DNA of 5,102 nt from Candidatus Peregrinibacteria bacterium (GCA_016201685.1 JACQCJ010000046.1:1-5102), one strand, 5' to 3'. Numbered from the stretch's first letter, positions 1-4,944 are shown. Program-made: numbers and translations. Notes: generated by a model not told the origin, from the letters alone.

Positions 1-89
1 ACCAGAGAACTACGAAACTGCGCTTGCAATCAAGGAAAAGCGAAAAGAATGTGGCACCAGGTTTTTGTTTTGGCGACATCACGGTCGCA
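1..89. other. Left-edge stretch, nothing assignable
   Basis: This stretch lies past the stop codon of the minus-strand RAYT gene. A plus-strand frame is open from base 2 to a stop near 185, but it runs into the RAYT gene in antisense and its reading resembles no family I know. One minus-strand frame is also open to the left edge. A gene tail could end here, but nothing supports one strongly. No terminator hairpin or repeat copy is visible. Confidence 0.4.
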
Positions 90-725
90 TCAGGCAGCCA
101 ATTCCCCGGGTGAGGTCATTGGGAACTGTAGAAGTTCAGTTTGAATGTACCGGCGGATGCGAAGCAATTCGGAATCGTTGCGGATGATGTGGTCGTGAAA
201 TCGCGGTTGCCAGGCGAAATCGATGCATCCGAATTCATGAATGCGTTTGGTGCACGCGGATTTGCATTGATTGATGATGGCCCCCAGGCATCCGGATTTC
301 CAATCATTCCCCCCTGATAGAGACGCATTGCCTTGTAGAGACGCCGCATGCGGCGTCTCTCCATGCGGCGTCCGTCCATTCGGCGTCCATATTTGCGGCG
401 TGTGTACGTGTGCAATTGCGGGCGAATCGATGATTCGTACAATGCCGTGCACGTGGTTCGGCATGATGATGAAGGCATCGGGCACGACGCGCGGATGATG
501 CAATGGAATCTGTTCCCAACAGTTGGCAACAATGCATCCGATGTCCGATAACCCCATGGTGCCGCTGCGAATTTCGCCGAACCAACAGAGGCGATATTTC
601 GTGCATATCGTCACGAAATACCATCCCGCCGTCGCGTAATCCCATCCGGGGCGTCGCGCGGATGGGATCCGATATTTGCCTCGGAATAGATTCGGATTGT
701 GCGTAGGGTGATCCATTGCCCCCAT
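90..725 (-). CDS. REP-associated tyrosine transposase (RAYT, Y1_Tnp / IS200-like family)
   Basis: A 211-residue single-strand DNA nuclease of the HUH/Y1 superfamily, the domesticated IS200-like branch that acts on REP palindromes. The N-terminal part has the usual strand block (WDYATAGWYFVTICT, residues 28-42) and the HUH metal-binding motif in MPNHVHGIV (His91, His93). After a variable segment come the helix GAIINQCKSACTKRI (149-162) and the C-terminal WQPRFHDHIIRN (172-183). Tyr193 in RRYIQTE is the likely nucleophile; Glu197 sits where related enzymes have Gln or Asn. The variable segment (about 104-137) is built from in-frame REP-like DNA, including four x-T-P-x-x pentapeptides at 108-127. 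All core motifs are present, so it looks intact. ATG at 725 and ATG at 716 are both possible starts. Neither has a good Shine-Dalgarno site, and both lie in a hairpin-forming region. The family call is firm; current activity is unknown. Confidence 0.9.
   Translation of the reverse strand: MGAMDHPTHNPNLFRGKYRIPSARRPGWDYATAGWYFVTICTKYRLCWFGEIRSGTMGLSDIGCIVANCWEQIPLHHPRVVPDAFIIMPNHVHGIVRIIDSPAIAHVHTPQIWTPNGRTPHGETPHAASLQGNASLSGGNDWKSGCLGAIINQCKSACTKRIHEFGCIDFAWQPRFHDHIIRNDSELLRIRRYIQTELLQFPMTSPGELAA
318..407. repeat. Internal REP-like palindrome and 15-bp tandem repeats inside the RAYT gene
   Basis: Bases 337-360 are a perfect 24-bp palindrome identical to the core of the copy at 727-754, preceded by an intact GTAG (335-338). 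A partial copy, TAGAGACGC, lies 18 bp to the left at 318-326. To the right, the ATGCGGCGTC arm recurs with a 15-bp period at 348, 363, 378 and 393 (ATGCGGCGTC, ATGCGGCGTC, ATTCGGCGTC, TTGCGGCGTG). Fifteen bases is five codons, so the gene stays in frame and encodes ETPHA, RTPHG, WTPNG and HTPQI in reverse order along the plus strand. Only the outer copies have diverged, which fits stepwise duplication and decay. Confidence 0.88.
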
Positions 726-767
726 CGTAGAGACGCCGCATGCGGCGTCTCTACCATCGCAATGGAT
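711..767. repeat. REP-like palindrome with flanking inverted arms at the RAYT 5' end
   Basis: Bases 727-754 form a perfect 28-bp palindrome with half-site GTAGAGACGCCGCA. It abuts the minus-strand ATG at 723-725. Outside it, ATCCATTGC (711-719) is the reverse complement of GCAATGGAT (759-767). The whole 57-nt segment can therefore fold into a long hairpin with a small asymmetric internal loop. REP elements handled by RAYT proteins typically carry GTAG or GGAG at the stem foot, and GTAG is present at both feet here. The association with the adjacent RAYT gene is an inference from family knowledge. Confidence 0.88.
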
Positions 768-850
768 TCATTCATTCCATTGCCCGTTTTCGGCATCCCC
801 ATGCGTCATTTGACGTTCTGTTTGCCCATAGAACGCCCGGGCGGATCCGG

Positions 851-863
851 TATCCTATCCACC
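851..863 (+). promoter_or_regulatory. Candidate -10 element of trmD (leaderless mRNA)
   Basis: TATCCT (851-856) ends 7 nt before the trmD ATG at 864. There is no Shine-Dalgarno motif in that gap. A TTGACG at 810-815 is too far away to serve as a normally spaced -35. Transcription starting at or very near the ATG would fit, but the evidence is a single hexamer plus its resemblance to the layout at 3753-3770. Confidence 0.4.
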
Positions 864-1565
864 ATGCGCATCGACATTCTCACCCTCTTCCCGGCGATGT
901 TCCAGGGTCCTCTCACCGAGAGCATCCTTCGACGGGCTCAGGATGACAACATCCTCGAGATCCGTATTCACGACATTCGCGCATTCACCGAAGGAAAACA
1001 CAAACAGGTCGATGACAGCCCGTACGGCGGCGGGGCGGGGATGGTGATGATGGCGGAGCCGATCGTGAAGGCGATGGAGACCATCATGAATTGCGAAGGG
1101 CGAATTGCGAAGGGCGAAAAATACCGACACTCACACGTTGCAACTCGCAATTCTCCTCATCGAATCTATCTCTCCCCTCGTGGCAAGCGACTCACGCAAG
1201 GGAAGGTCGAGAATCTCACCAAGAGGCATGAGTGGATCCTCCTCCTCTGTGGACACTACGAGGGAACCGATCAGCGCGTGATCGATGCATGGATCGATGA
1301 AGAGATTTCCATCGGCGACTACGTGCTCACGGGCGGGGAGCTCCCAGCCATGGTGCTCATCGATGCGCTCGCTCGCCAGTTGCCCGGAGTTCTCGGAAAG
1401 AATGAATCTTCTGCGGAGGAAAGTTTTTCGAAGAAGCTCGGTCGGAAGAAGGAGTATCCCCACTACACGCGTCCCGAGGAATTCCGCGGCATGCGCGTAC
1501 CCGAGGTTCTCCTCTCTGGGAATCACGCGAAGATTGAGGAGTGGAGAAGGAGCCAGTTACGCTAA
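864..1565 (+). CDS. trmD: tRNA (guanine-N1)-methyltransferase TrmD
   Basis: A 233-residue SPOUT methyltransferase that uses S-adenosylmethionine to make m1G37 next to the anticodon, which prevents +1 frameshifting. Family motifs run in order: MRIDILTLFPAMF (1-13), HKQVDDSPYGGGAGMVM (46-62), IYLSPRGKRLTQ (101-112), the knot segment LLCGHYEGTDQRV (127-139), DEEISIGDYVLTGGELPAM (145-163), PHYTRPEEFRGM (199-210) and VLLSGNH (215-221). ATG 864 is chosen because it gives the canonical N-terminus; the frame is open further upstream but that extension has no family resemblance. Residues 76-99 form a longer loop than usual, partly coded by a 14-bp tandem repeat. The Asp expected in the D-S-F motif is Glu186; Arg171 is kept. 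The protein ends soon after the SGNH motif, without the longer C-terminal tail of the E. coli enzyme. rimM, rpsP and rplS, frequent neighbours elsewhere, are absent. Confidence 0.97.
   Translation: MRIDILTLFPAMFQGPLTESILRRAQDDNILEIRIHDIRAFTEGKHKQVDDSPYGGGAGMVMMAEPIVKAMETIMNCEGRIAKGEKYRHSHVATRNSPHRIYLSPRGKRLTQGKVENLTKRHEWILLLCGHYEGTDQRVIDAWIDEEISIGDYVLTGGELPAMVLIDALARQLPGVLGKNESSAEESFSKKLGRKKEYPHYTRPEEFRGMRVPEVLLSGNHAKIEEWRRSQLR
1088..1153. repeat. 14-bp tandem repeat with an inverted partner inside trmD
   Basis: GAATTGCGAAGGGC occurs twice head to tail (1088-1101 and 1102-1115) and is followed by a fragment, GAA. The reverse complement of its first eight bases, CGCAATTC, lies at 1146-1153. 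This could form a hairpin with a loop of 36 or 50 nt, depending on which copy pairs. The segment encodes the extra loop of TrmD (residues about 76-99). The repeat unit is not a multiple of three, yet the frame is kept through to the conserved motif IYLSPRG. Confidence 0.75.
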
Positions 1566-1574
1566 ACTGATTAC

Positions 1575-1985
1575 ATGTCTCTTTGGTTTCTCTTTTCTCT
1601 GGCTGCCCTTGCATCGTGGAGCCTATGGGCCATCTCGGCAAAAATCGCCGCACTCTATCTGCCGCCTAGAGAAGCATTTCTCATGCTCTTGCTCGGCATC
1701 GTTGCCGCGTGCCTTACGACACTCCTTATCCTCGGTCTTCCCAAAGAATTCCATCCTCGAGGGAGCATCGCCGCACTGATTGCTGGCATCACACTTATCC
1801 CGGGGGAACTCTTTTTCCTCTATGCTCTTCGTAGCGGAAAAGTTTCCATCGTCGTCCCGCTCACTGCCCTCTATCCTGCCATCACAGTGGTTCTCGCGAT
1901 TCTTTTCCTGCGCGAGGCGATCACGTTGCGTCAAGGGATAGGGATTCTCTTCGCCTTCATCGCAGTGGTTATGCTTGCGTTGTGA
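1575..1985 (+). CDS. Half-size EamA-family (DMT superfamily) membrane transporter
   Basis: A 136-residue, almost wholly hydrophobic protein with a single EamA domain. Five membrane segments can be placed near residues 3-25, 33-54, 63-84, 91-111 and 116-135. The diagnostic part is the C-terminal half: SGKVSIVVPLTALYPAITVV (89-108), then ILFLREAITLRQGIGI, typical of drug/metabolite transporters. Most EamA proteins have two such domains in 10 helices. Single-domain five-helix members exist and presumably work as dimers, so this is probably a natural half-size form and not a truncation. The substrate cannot be told from sequence. The ATG lies 9 nt after the trmD stop, without a Shine-Dalgarno motif, and the stop overlaps the next start, which suggests one transcript with trmD and the DUF167 gene. 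Confidence 0.85.
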   Translation: MSLWFLFSLAALASWSLWAISAKIAALYLPPREAFLMLLLGIVAACLTTLLILGLPKEFHPRGSIAALIAGITLIPGELFFLYALRSGKVSIVVPLTALYPAITVVLAILFLREAITLRQGIGILFAFIAVVMLAL

Positions 1986-2263
1986 TGAATGCCTTATTGG
2001 AAAAGCTTCGCGCCATGCTCGCTCAAGAAGAGCATTTTGTGATCGCTTTCCGTGTCCGTCCTGCTGCATCCGTCACGCGATTCACGAGCACGATGGCTGA
2101 TGGATCGCTCAAGATTGATCTCGCGGCCGTTCCCGAGGATGGTGCTGCGAACGAAGAGCTGATCCGGTTTCTCGCGGAAGAATTCGATGTCCCTCAGTCT
2201 GCAGTGACGATCATCTCGGGTCATGCGTCTCGGCGGAAGCTCGTGAGGATTGACTCGCGCTGA
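1985..2263 (+). CDS. DUF167 / YggU family protein
   Basis: A 92-residue soluble protein matching the DUF167 (YggU) family along its full length. Seen motifs are VRPAASVTRF (24-33), DGSLKIDLAAVPEDGAANEE (39-58), LIRFLAEEFDVPQSAVTI (59-76) and the C-terminal SGHASRRKLVRID (78-90). The DG.LKI..AA.P.DG.AN pattern is the family signature. The biochemical function of the family is not established. The ATG at 1985 overlaps the preceding stop in a TGATG arrangement, which favours translational coupling; a GTG one codon earlier (1982) is possible and changes only one residue. The stop (TGA, 2261-2263) directly abuts the stop of the opposing gene. Confidence 0.9.
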   Translation: MNALLEKLRAMLAQEEHFVIAFRVRPAASVTRFTSTMADGSLKIDLAAVPEDGAANEELIRFLAEEFDVPQSAVTIISGHASRRKLVRIDSR

Positions 2264-2276
2264 TTATTCGAGCGCG
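2256..2276. terminator. Weak hairpin at the convergent gene junction
   Basis: CGCGCT (2256-2261) pairs with AGCGCG (2271-2276) around a 9-nt loop that contains both opposing stop codons. The stem is short and no U-tract follows on either strand, so this is not a standard intrinsic terminator. Its position, exactly where two converging units meet, is the main argument for a role. Confidence 0.25.
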
Positions 2277-2956
2277 TACTCCAATGCCCGTTTTGCGAGA
2301 AGCCTCGTCGTGTCGATGCAGGGCAGTGGAGCGTTCGCCTCGGTCACCGCGAGCGGCAACTCGGTGCAGCCGAGGATGGCGCCGTCGCACCCTCGTTCCT
2401 TCATCGATTGGAGAATCGAAAGAATCGTCTCGACCGATGCGGGCTCAACCCGATCGTGGACCAATTCTCCGTAGATGATCCGATTGAGTGTTTTTTGTTC
2501 GTCTCCATTCGGTTGGAGCGGGTCGATTCCCGCCTGCGACAGCGGACCATCGAAGAGTTTGCTTTCCATGGTGAAACCGACGCCGAGCACCGCCACGCGT
2601 TCCCAGTTTCTCCTTCTGCATTCCTCAACTGTCAGTTGCACCAGATTCAGCACGGGGATCGGAGACTTCTCCTGAATCTCTGCGATCGCGATGTATGCGG
2701 AATTGGCGGGAATGATCGCAAAATCTGCTCCGTGCTCGGTCAATGTTCGGATTCCTTTGAGGATGATCTTTGCGACCCCATTCCGGTCTCCCCGTCGCTG
2801 TGCCGCGACGAATTCCTCGAAGGGGATGTACTCTGGGCCGATTATGCGATCGGTTTCTCCGCTCTTCGTGAGGGTACTTCTGATCGCCTCCGCACAGAGC
2901 TCCGCCCCCGGCTTACTCACGCCCACGATGCCGATGCGTTTGAGAGCAGCTTCCAT
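2264..2956 (-). CDS. Aspartate/glutamate racemase family protein (first catalytic Cys replaced)
   Basis: A 230-residue protein of the PLP-independent Asp/Glu racemase fold, two mirrored domains that normally each supply one catalytic Cys. The N-terminal strand IGIVGV (8-13), the first active-site region IIPANSAY (81-88), FTMESKLFDGPLSQAGI (128-144), the second active-site region ILGCTELPL (194-202) and a late IDTT (214-217) all match the family. Cys197 is present. The partner Cys, found in the PCNTAH motif of aspartate racemases, is Ala84 here. Classical two-base racemisation is therefore doubtful. Relatives lacking one Cys are known and can have altered specificity or one-sided chemistry. 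I start at ATG 2956, two bases after the upstream gene's stop; a GTG at 2962 overlapping that stop (GTGA) is equally compatible. It is the second gene of a minus-strand pair. The substrate is unknown. Confidence 0.87.
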   Translation of the reverse strand: MEAALKRIGIVGVSKPGAELCAEAIRSTLTKSGETDRIIGPEYIPFEEFVAAQRRGDRNGVAKIILKGIRTLTEHGADFAIIPANSAYIAIAEIQEKSPIPVLNLVQLTVEECRRRNWERVAVLGVGFTMESKLFDGPLSQAGIDPLQPNGDEQKTLNRIIYGELVHDRVEPASVETILSILQSMKERGCDGAILGCTELPLAVTEANAPLPCIDTTRLLAKRALEYALE

Positions 2957-2958
2957 GG

Positions 2959-3717
2959 TCACGGAGATTTCTTCGCAAGCGCCTCCTCAATCCTGCCGCG
3001 CAGGTCCGCGTACGTCGGGAGCCCGATGGCTTTCTCTCCGTTGAGAAAGAACGTCGGGACCTCGGTCACGCCCAGGCTCGCAGGCAGGCTCGCCTCCTCC
3101 GCCGTCACGAGCCGTGTGGCGTTCGCGTCCAAGCACGCACGGAATTCCTTCTCATTCAGGTGCAGTTCCCGCGCGCGCAGGAGAAGAGTCGCATCGTCCG
3201 TTGCGCCGCGCTCAAAGAGCATCTGATGCATCAGGAGGCCCTTGCCTTGCCGTGCTGCGCAGAAGAGCCCCCGTGCCTGAATGTCGCTCTCGGGGTATTT
3301 CCGGATCGGCAGCAGCGCGATCTGCTCGCGCAGCTTCCCCGTTGCGATCTCTTCCGAGAGGAGGCGCGGGAAGACGGTCTGGAAGAACTCGCGGCAGTAG
3401 CCGCAGGAGTGGTGTGTGAAGCCGAGGAGCACGAGAGGAGCATCCGCGTTGCCCACCTCGAGCATGCCGGAATCGAGCAGGCGCTCGGGCACAGCGGAGA
3501 GCGAGGGGGCGCTGCTGGAGGATGCCGCTTCCGCATCACCGTATTCGAGTTCAGAGTTCGTGGATGCCGACGAACTCCTGGATGGATGAGATGTCGGGGG
3601 AAGAGATTGTTTGGGTACGGGGGTCGAGAGAGGCTCCTGCACCGTGCATGCGAACAGCGTCATCAAAGACGTCAGAGCCAACATTCGAAGAATTCTTCCT
3701 TTCACAGTAGCGAGCAT
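2959..3717 (-). CDS. DsbA/DsbG-like thioredoxin-fold disulfide oxidoreductase, probable lipoprotein
   Basis: From ATG 3717 this is a 252-residue exported thiol-disulfide protein. Residues 1-24 form a signal peptide with basic residues (Lys6, Arg8, Arg11), a hydrophobic core and a lipobox-like LFAC, making Cys24 the probable lipidated residue. A Ser/Pro/Thr-rich linker (about 27-85) separates the anchor from the fold. The domain holds FTHHSCGYCREFF with active-site Cys105-Gly-Tyr-Cys108 and the cis-proline motif TEVPTFFLNG (Pro221). Two further cysteines (Cys153 in LFCAARQ and Cys195 in ACLDAN) sit where related Thioredoxin_4 proteins often have a second pair. CGYC is the dipeptide of isomerases such as DsbC, while CPHC is typical of DsbA. 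A GTG at 3705, 7 nt after a TATGCT, would give the neat N-terminus MKGRILR and may be the true start. The frame is open further upstream, but that part is antisense to the glycosyltransferase gene. Confidence 0.9.
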   Translation of the reverse strand: MLATVKGRILRMLALTSLMTLFACTVQEPLSTPVPKQSLPPTSHPSRSSSASTNSELEYGDAEAASSSSAPSLSAVPERLLDSGMLEVGNADAPLVLLGFTHHSCGYCREFFQTVFPRLLSEEIATGKLREQIALLPIRKYPESDIQARGLFCAARQGKGLLMHQMLFERGATDDATLLLRARELHLNEKEFRACLDANATRLVTAEEASLPASLGVTEVPTFFLNGEKAIGLPTYADLRGRIEEALAKKSP

Positions 3718-3718
3718 A
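3713..3718 (-). promoter_or_regulatory. Candidate -10 element of the thioredoxin-fold gene
   Basis: TATGCT read on the minus strand ends 7 nt before the GTG at 3705. It resembles the -10 consensus at four of six positions including the first two, but no good -35 is visible. If it is real, the ATG at 3717 lies inside the promoter and the protein starts at the GTG. The call depends on the leaderless pattern proposed for other genes here. Confidence 0.3.
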
Positions 3719-3752
3719 GCGTCCACCGCTTCAGCCACGGAAGGGGATTCCC

Positions 3753-3769
3753 TGCTAATCTCTCGACCA
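3753..3769 (+). promoter_or_regulatory. Extended -10 promoter of the glycosyltransferase gene
   Basis: TGCTAATCT (3753-3761) fits an extended -10 element (TGn followed by TAATCT) and ends 8 nt before the ATG at 3770. No Shine-Dalgarno motif lies between them and no convincing -35 is present, as is usual when the extended -10 carries recognition. A near-palindrome, GGGATTCCC (3744-3752), sits immediately upstream and could be an operator in the shared divergent region, but a nine-base match may be chance. Confidence 0.5.
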
Positions 3770-4516
3770 ATGTCTGCTCTCTCTCGCGTCACTCTCCTTG
3801 GCGTTCCGCTCGATCCCGTCACACGTGAGGAAGCCCTCATACGGTTGCTGAGTTTTCTCGAGGAGCCTTTTCCCCACCACGTCGCAACTCCGAACAGCGA
3901 AATGCTTGTCGAAGCATCGCGGAATCCCGCGTTCCATTCTCTGCTTGGAAAGACTGCTCTGAATTTGCCCGACAGCGCCGGACTTCTCCTCGCCGCGCGC
4001 GTCACGCATCAGCATCTTCCGCAGCGCGTCACGGGCATCGACACCGTCCAAGCGCTCTGCGCATCGCTCGCTTCGGATCATCCCGTCTTCCTCCTCGGGG
4101 CGCGTCCGGGCGTCGCACCGATCGCGGCTGCGGCGCTCATGGCGAAGAATCCGCAGCTGCGCATCGTCGGAACCTTCTCAGGTTCACCGCGATCGGAAGA
4201 CGCTCAGGCGATTATCGACCACATCAACGCTGCCGCTCCGCATCTCCTCCTCATCGCCTTCGGCGCGCCGGCGCAGGATCTGTGGATCGCCGATCATCTG
4301 AACGATCTCCCGAGCGTGCGCGTCGCGATGGGAGTGGGAGGGACGTTCGACTTTTTGGCAGGCGAACGGAAGCGCGCGCCAGCATTGCTTCAGAAGCTCG
4401 GTCTCGAGTGGCTCTGGAGACTTGTGCTCGAGCCGCGGCGATGGAAAAGGATCTGGAACGCGGTGGTGGTGTTTCCGCTCCTCGTTGTTCGTCATCGACA
4501 AAATCGTTCTTCGTGA
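3770..4516 (+). CDS. WecG/TagA/CpsF family glycosyltransferase
   Basis: A 248-residue GT26-family enzyme. Members move a sugar, commonly N-acetylmannosamine or its uronic acid, from a nucleotide donor to an undecaprenyl-linked intermediate at the inner membrane face during wall polymer, antigen or capsule synthesis. The motifs appear in order: LLGVPLDPVT (9-18), VATPNSEML (38-46), LPDSAGLLLAA (66-76, with Asp68 at the proposed catalytic position), RVTGIDTV (86-93), VFLLGARPG (106-114), LLIAFGAPAQDLWI (160-173), GVGGTFDFLAGERKRAP (188-204) and LGLEWLWRLVLEPRR (210-224). The C-terminal basic and hydrophobic tail (WKRIWNAVVVFPLLVV, 225-240) fits peripheral membrane attachment. ATG 3770 is chosen by family alignment and the -10 element just upstream; the frame stays open upstream without family resemblance. 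No other glycan genes are in view, so donor and polymer are unknown. Confidence 0.95.
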   Translation: MSALSRVTLLGVPLDPVTREEALIRLLSFLEEPFPHHVATPNSEMLVEASRNPAFHSLLGKTALNLPDSAGLLLAARVTHQHLPQRVTGIDTVQALCASLASDHPVFLLGARPGVAPIAAAALMAKNPQLRIVGTFSGSPRSEDAQAIIDHINAAAPHLLLIAFGAPAQDLWIADHLNDLPSVRVAMGVGGTFDFLAGERKRAPALLQKLGLEWLWRLVLEPRRWKRIWNAVVVFPLLVVRHRQNRSS

Positions 4517-4548
4517 CAATTCCTGAAAGATCCACACGCATTGCCTTT

Positions 4549-4905
4549 TTATCGACTGCCCTCGTTTGTCGCCCTGTCTTCCTGCAGCGCTTCTTCGAAT
4601 TTCACGTACCAACGTTGCGATCCTTTCTCCAGCTCCACGATTTTCGGTCCTCTCTGCGTCTGCACGAGGTAATCGCGCTTCGTCTCACTCGTGCGCAGGA
4701 GGGTTGATTGACGGATGTCTTCCCCTTTCTTCTGGAGGAGCAGGAAGAGGCTGAGATCCGGCTGCTGATCCGTCGAGACCGCCGCGCTCAGGTTCAGCAT
4801 CGCCCGCCCGAGAGTCGCCGTGACAGCCACGACGAGTGCGCTCACGAGGACGGCGAAGCCCACCGTGTGGAGGAATCGTTTCGGTGAGAGGAAGGCGATG
4901 TCCAT
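4549..4905 (-). CDS. Small single-pass membrane protein, function unknown
   Basis: A 118-residue protein I do not recognise. It starts with a short cytoplasmic-looking segment carrying Lys and Arg (residues 1-13), followed by one membrane helix at about 14-36 (rich in Val, Ala, Leu and Thr). The remaining part is polar, probably outside the membrane, with a Leu-rich stretch SLFLLLQ (52-58), a charged middle (KKGEDIRQ, ETKRDYLVQ) and an acidic, probably helical C-terminus. There is no lipobox and no cysteine. The start is set by a promoter whose -10 lies 10 nt upstream; the longer in-frame ATG at 4944 falls inside the -35 box and is rejected. The gene converges on the glycosyltransferase with a 32-bp gap that holds no clear terminator. 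The layout, one helix followed by a short extracytoplasmic domain, gives no function by itself. Confidence 0.75.
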   Translation of the reverse strand: MDIAFLSPKRFLHTVGFAVLVSALVVAVTATLGRAMLNLSAAVSTDQQPDLSLFLLLQKKGEDIRQSTLLRTSETKRDYLVQTQRGPKIVELEKGSQRWYVKFEEALQEDRATNEGSR

Positions 4906-4915
4906 CGTTCGTTTC

Positions 4916-4944
4916 AGTATAGCAAAAATTTGTGTCTCTGCCAA
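4916..4944 (-). promoter_or_regulatory. Sigma70-type promoter with extended -10
   Basis: On the minus strand TTGGCA (4944-4939) and TATACT (4921-4916) are 17 bp apart, and TG-C precedes the -10 (4924-4922) as in extended -10 promoters. This is the best promoter in the window. Transcription would begin about 6-7 nt after the -10, leaving a leader of only 3-4 nt before the ATG at 4905. Its -35 overlaps the stem of the neighbouring terminator by two bases (4939-4940). Confidence 0.8.

Noticed and set aside
337..754. The two palindromes as a CRISPR array or as ends of a complete insertion sequence.
   Set aside because: There are only two full copies 390 bp apart with a gene between them, no regular spacers, and one copy lies within the coding sequence. 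REP elements explain them better.
810..815. TTGACG as a -35 box for trmD.
   Set aside because: The nearest -10-like hexamer (851-856) is 35 bp away, far outside the workable spacing, and no other -10 fits at 16-18 bp.
699..863. An upstream in-frame extension of trmD by 55 codons.
   Set aside because: It reads through the REP palindrome and has no family similarity. ATG 864 gives the exact TrmD N-terminus and has a -10-like box just before it.
1575..1985. The EamA gene as a truncated pseudogene.
   Set aside because: It has a complete single domain with five helices, tidy gene boundaries on both sides and no remnant of a second domain in any frame downstream.
2408..3226. A 272-codon open frame on the plus strand.
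   Set aside because: It is the antisense shadow of the racemase and thioredoxin-fold genes and shows no domain-like pattern.
3611..3769. An N-terminal extension of the glycosyltransferase by 53 codons.
   Set aside because: It is antisense to the signal peptide and linker of the thioredoxin-fold gene; family similarity begins at ATG 3770.
3718..4005. An N-terminal extension of the thioredoxin-fold protein by 96 codons.
   Set aside because: It runs antisense through the start of the glycosyltransferase gene. A signal peptide and lipobox begin only after 3717.
4517..4551. The CTTTTTA run after the glycosyltransferase gene as a terminator.
   Set aside because: No stem of useful length precedes the T-run on the plus strand.
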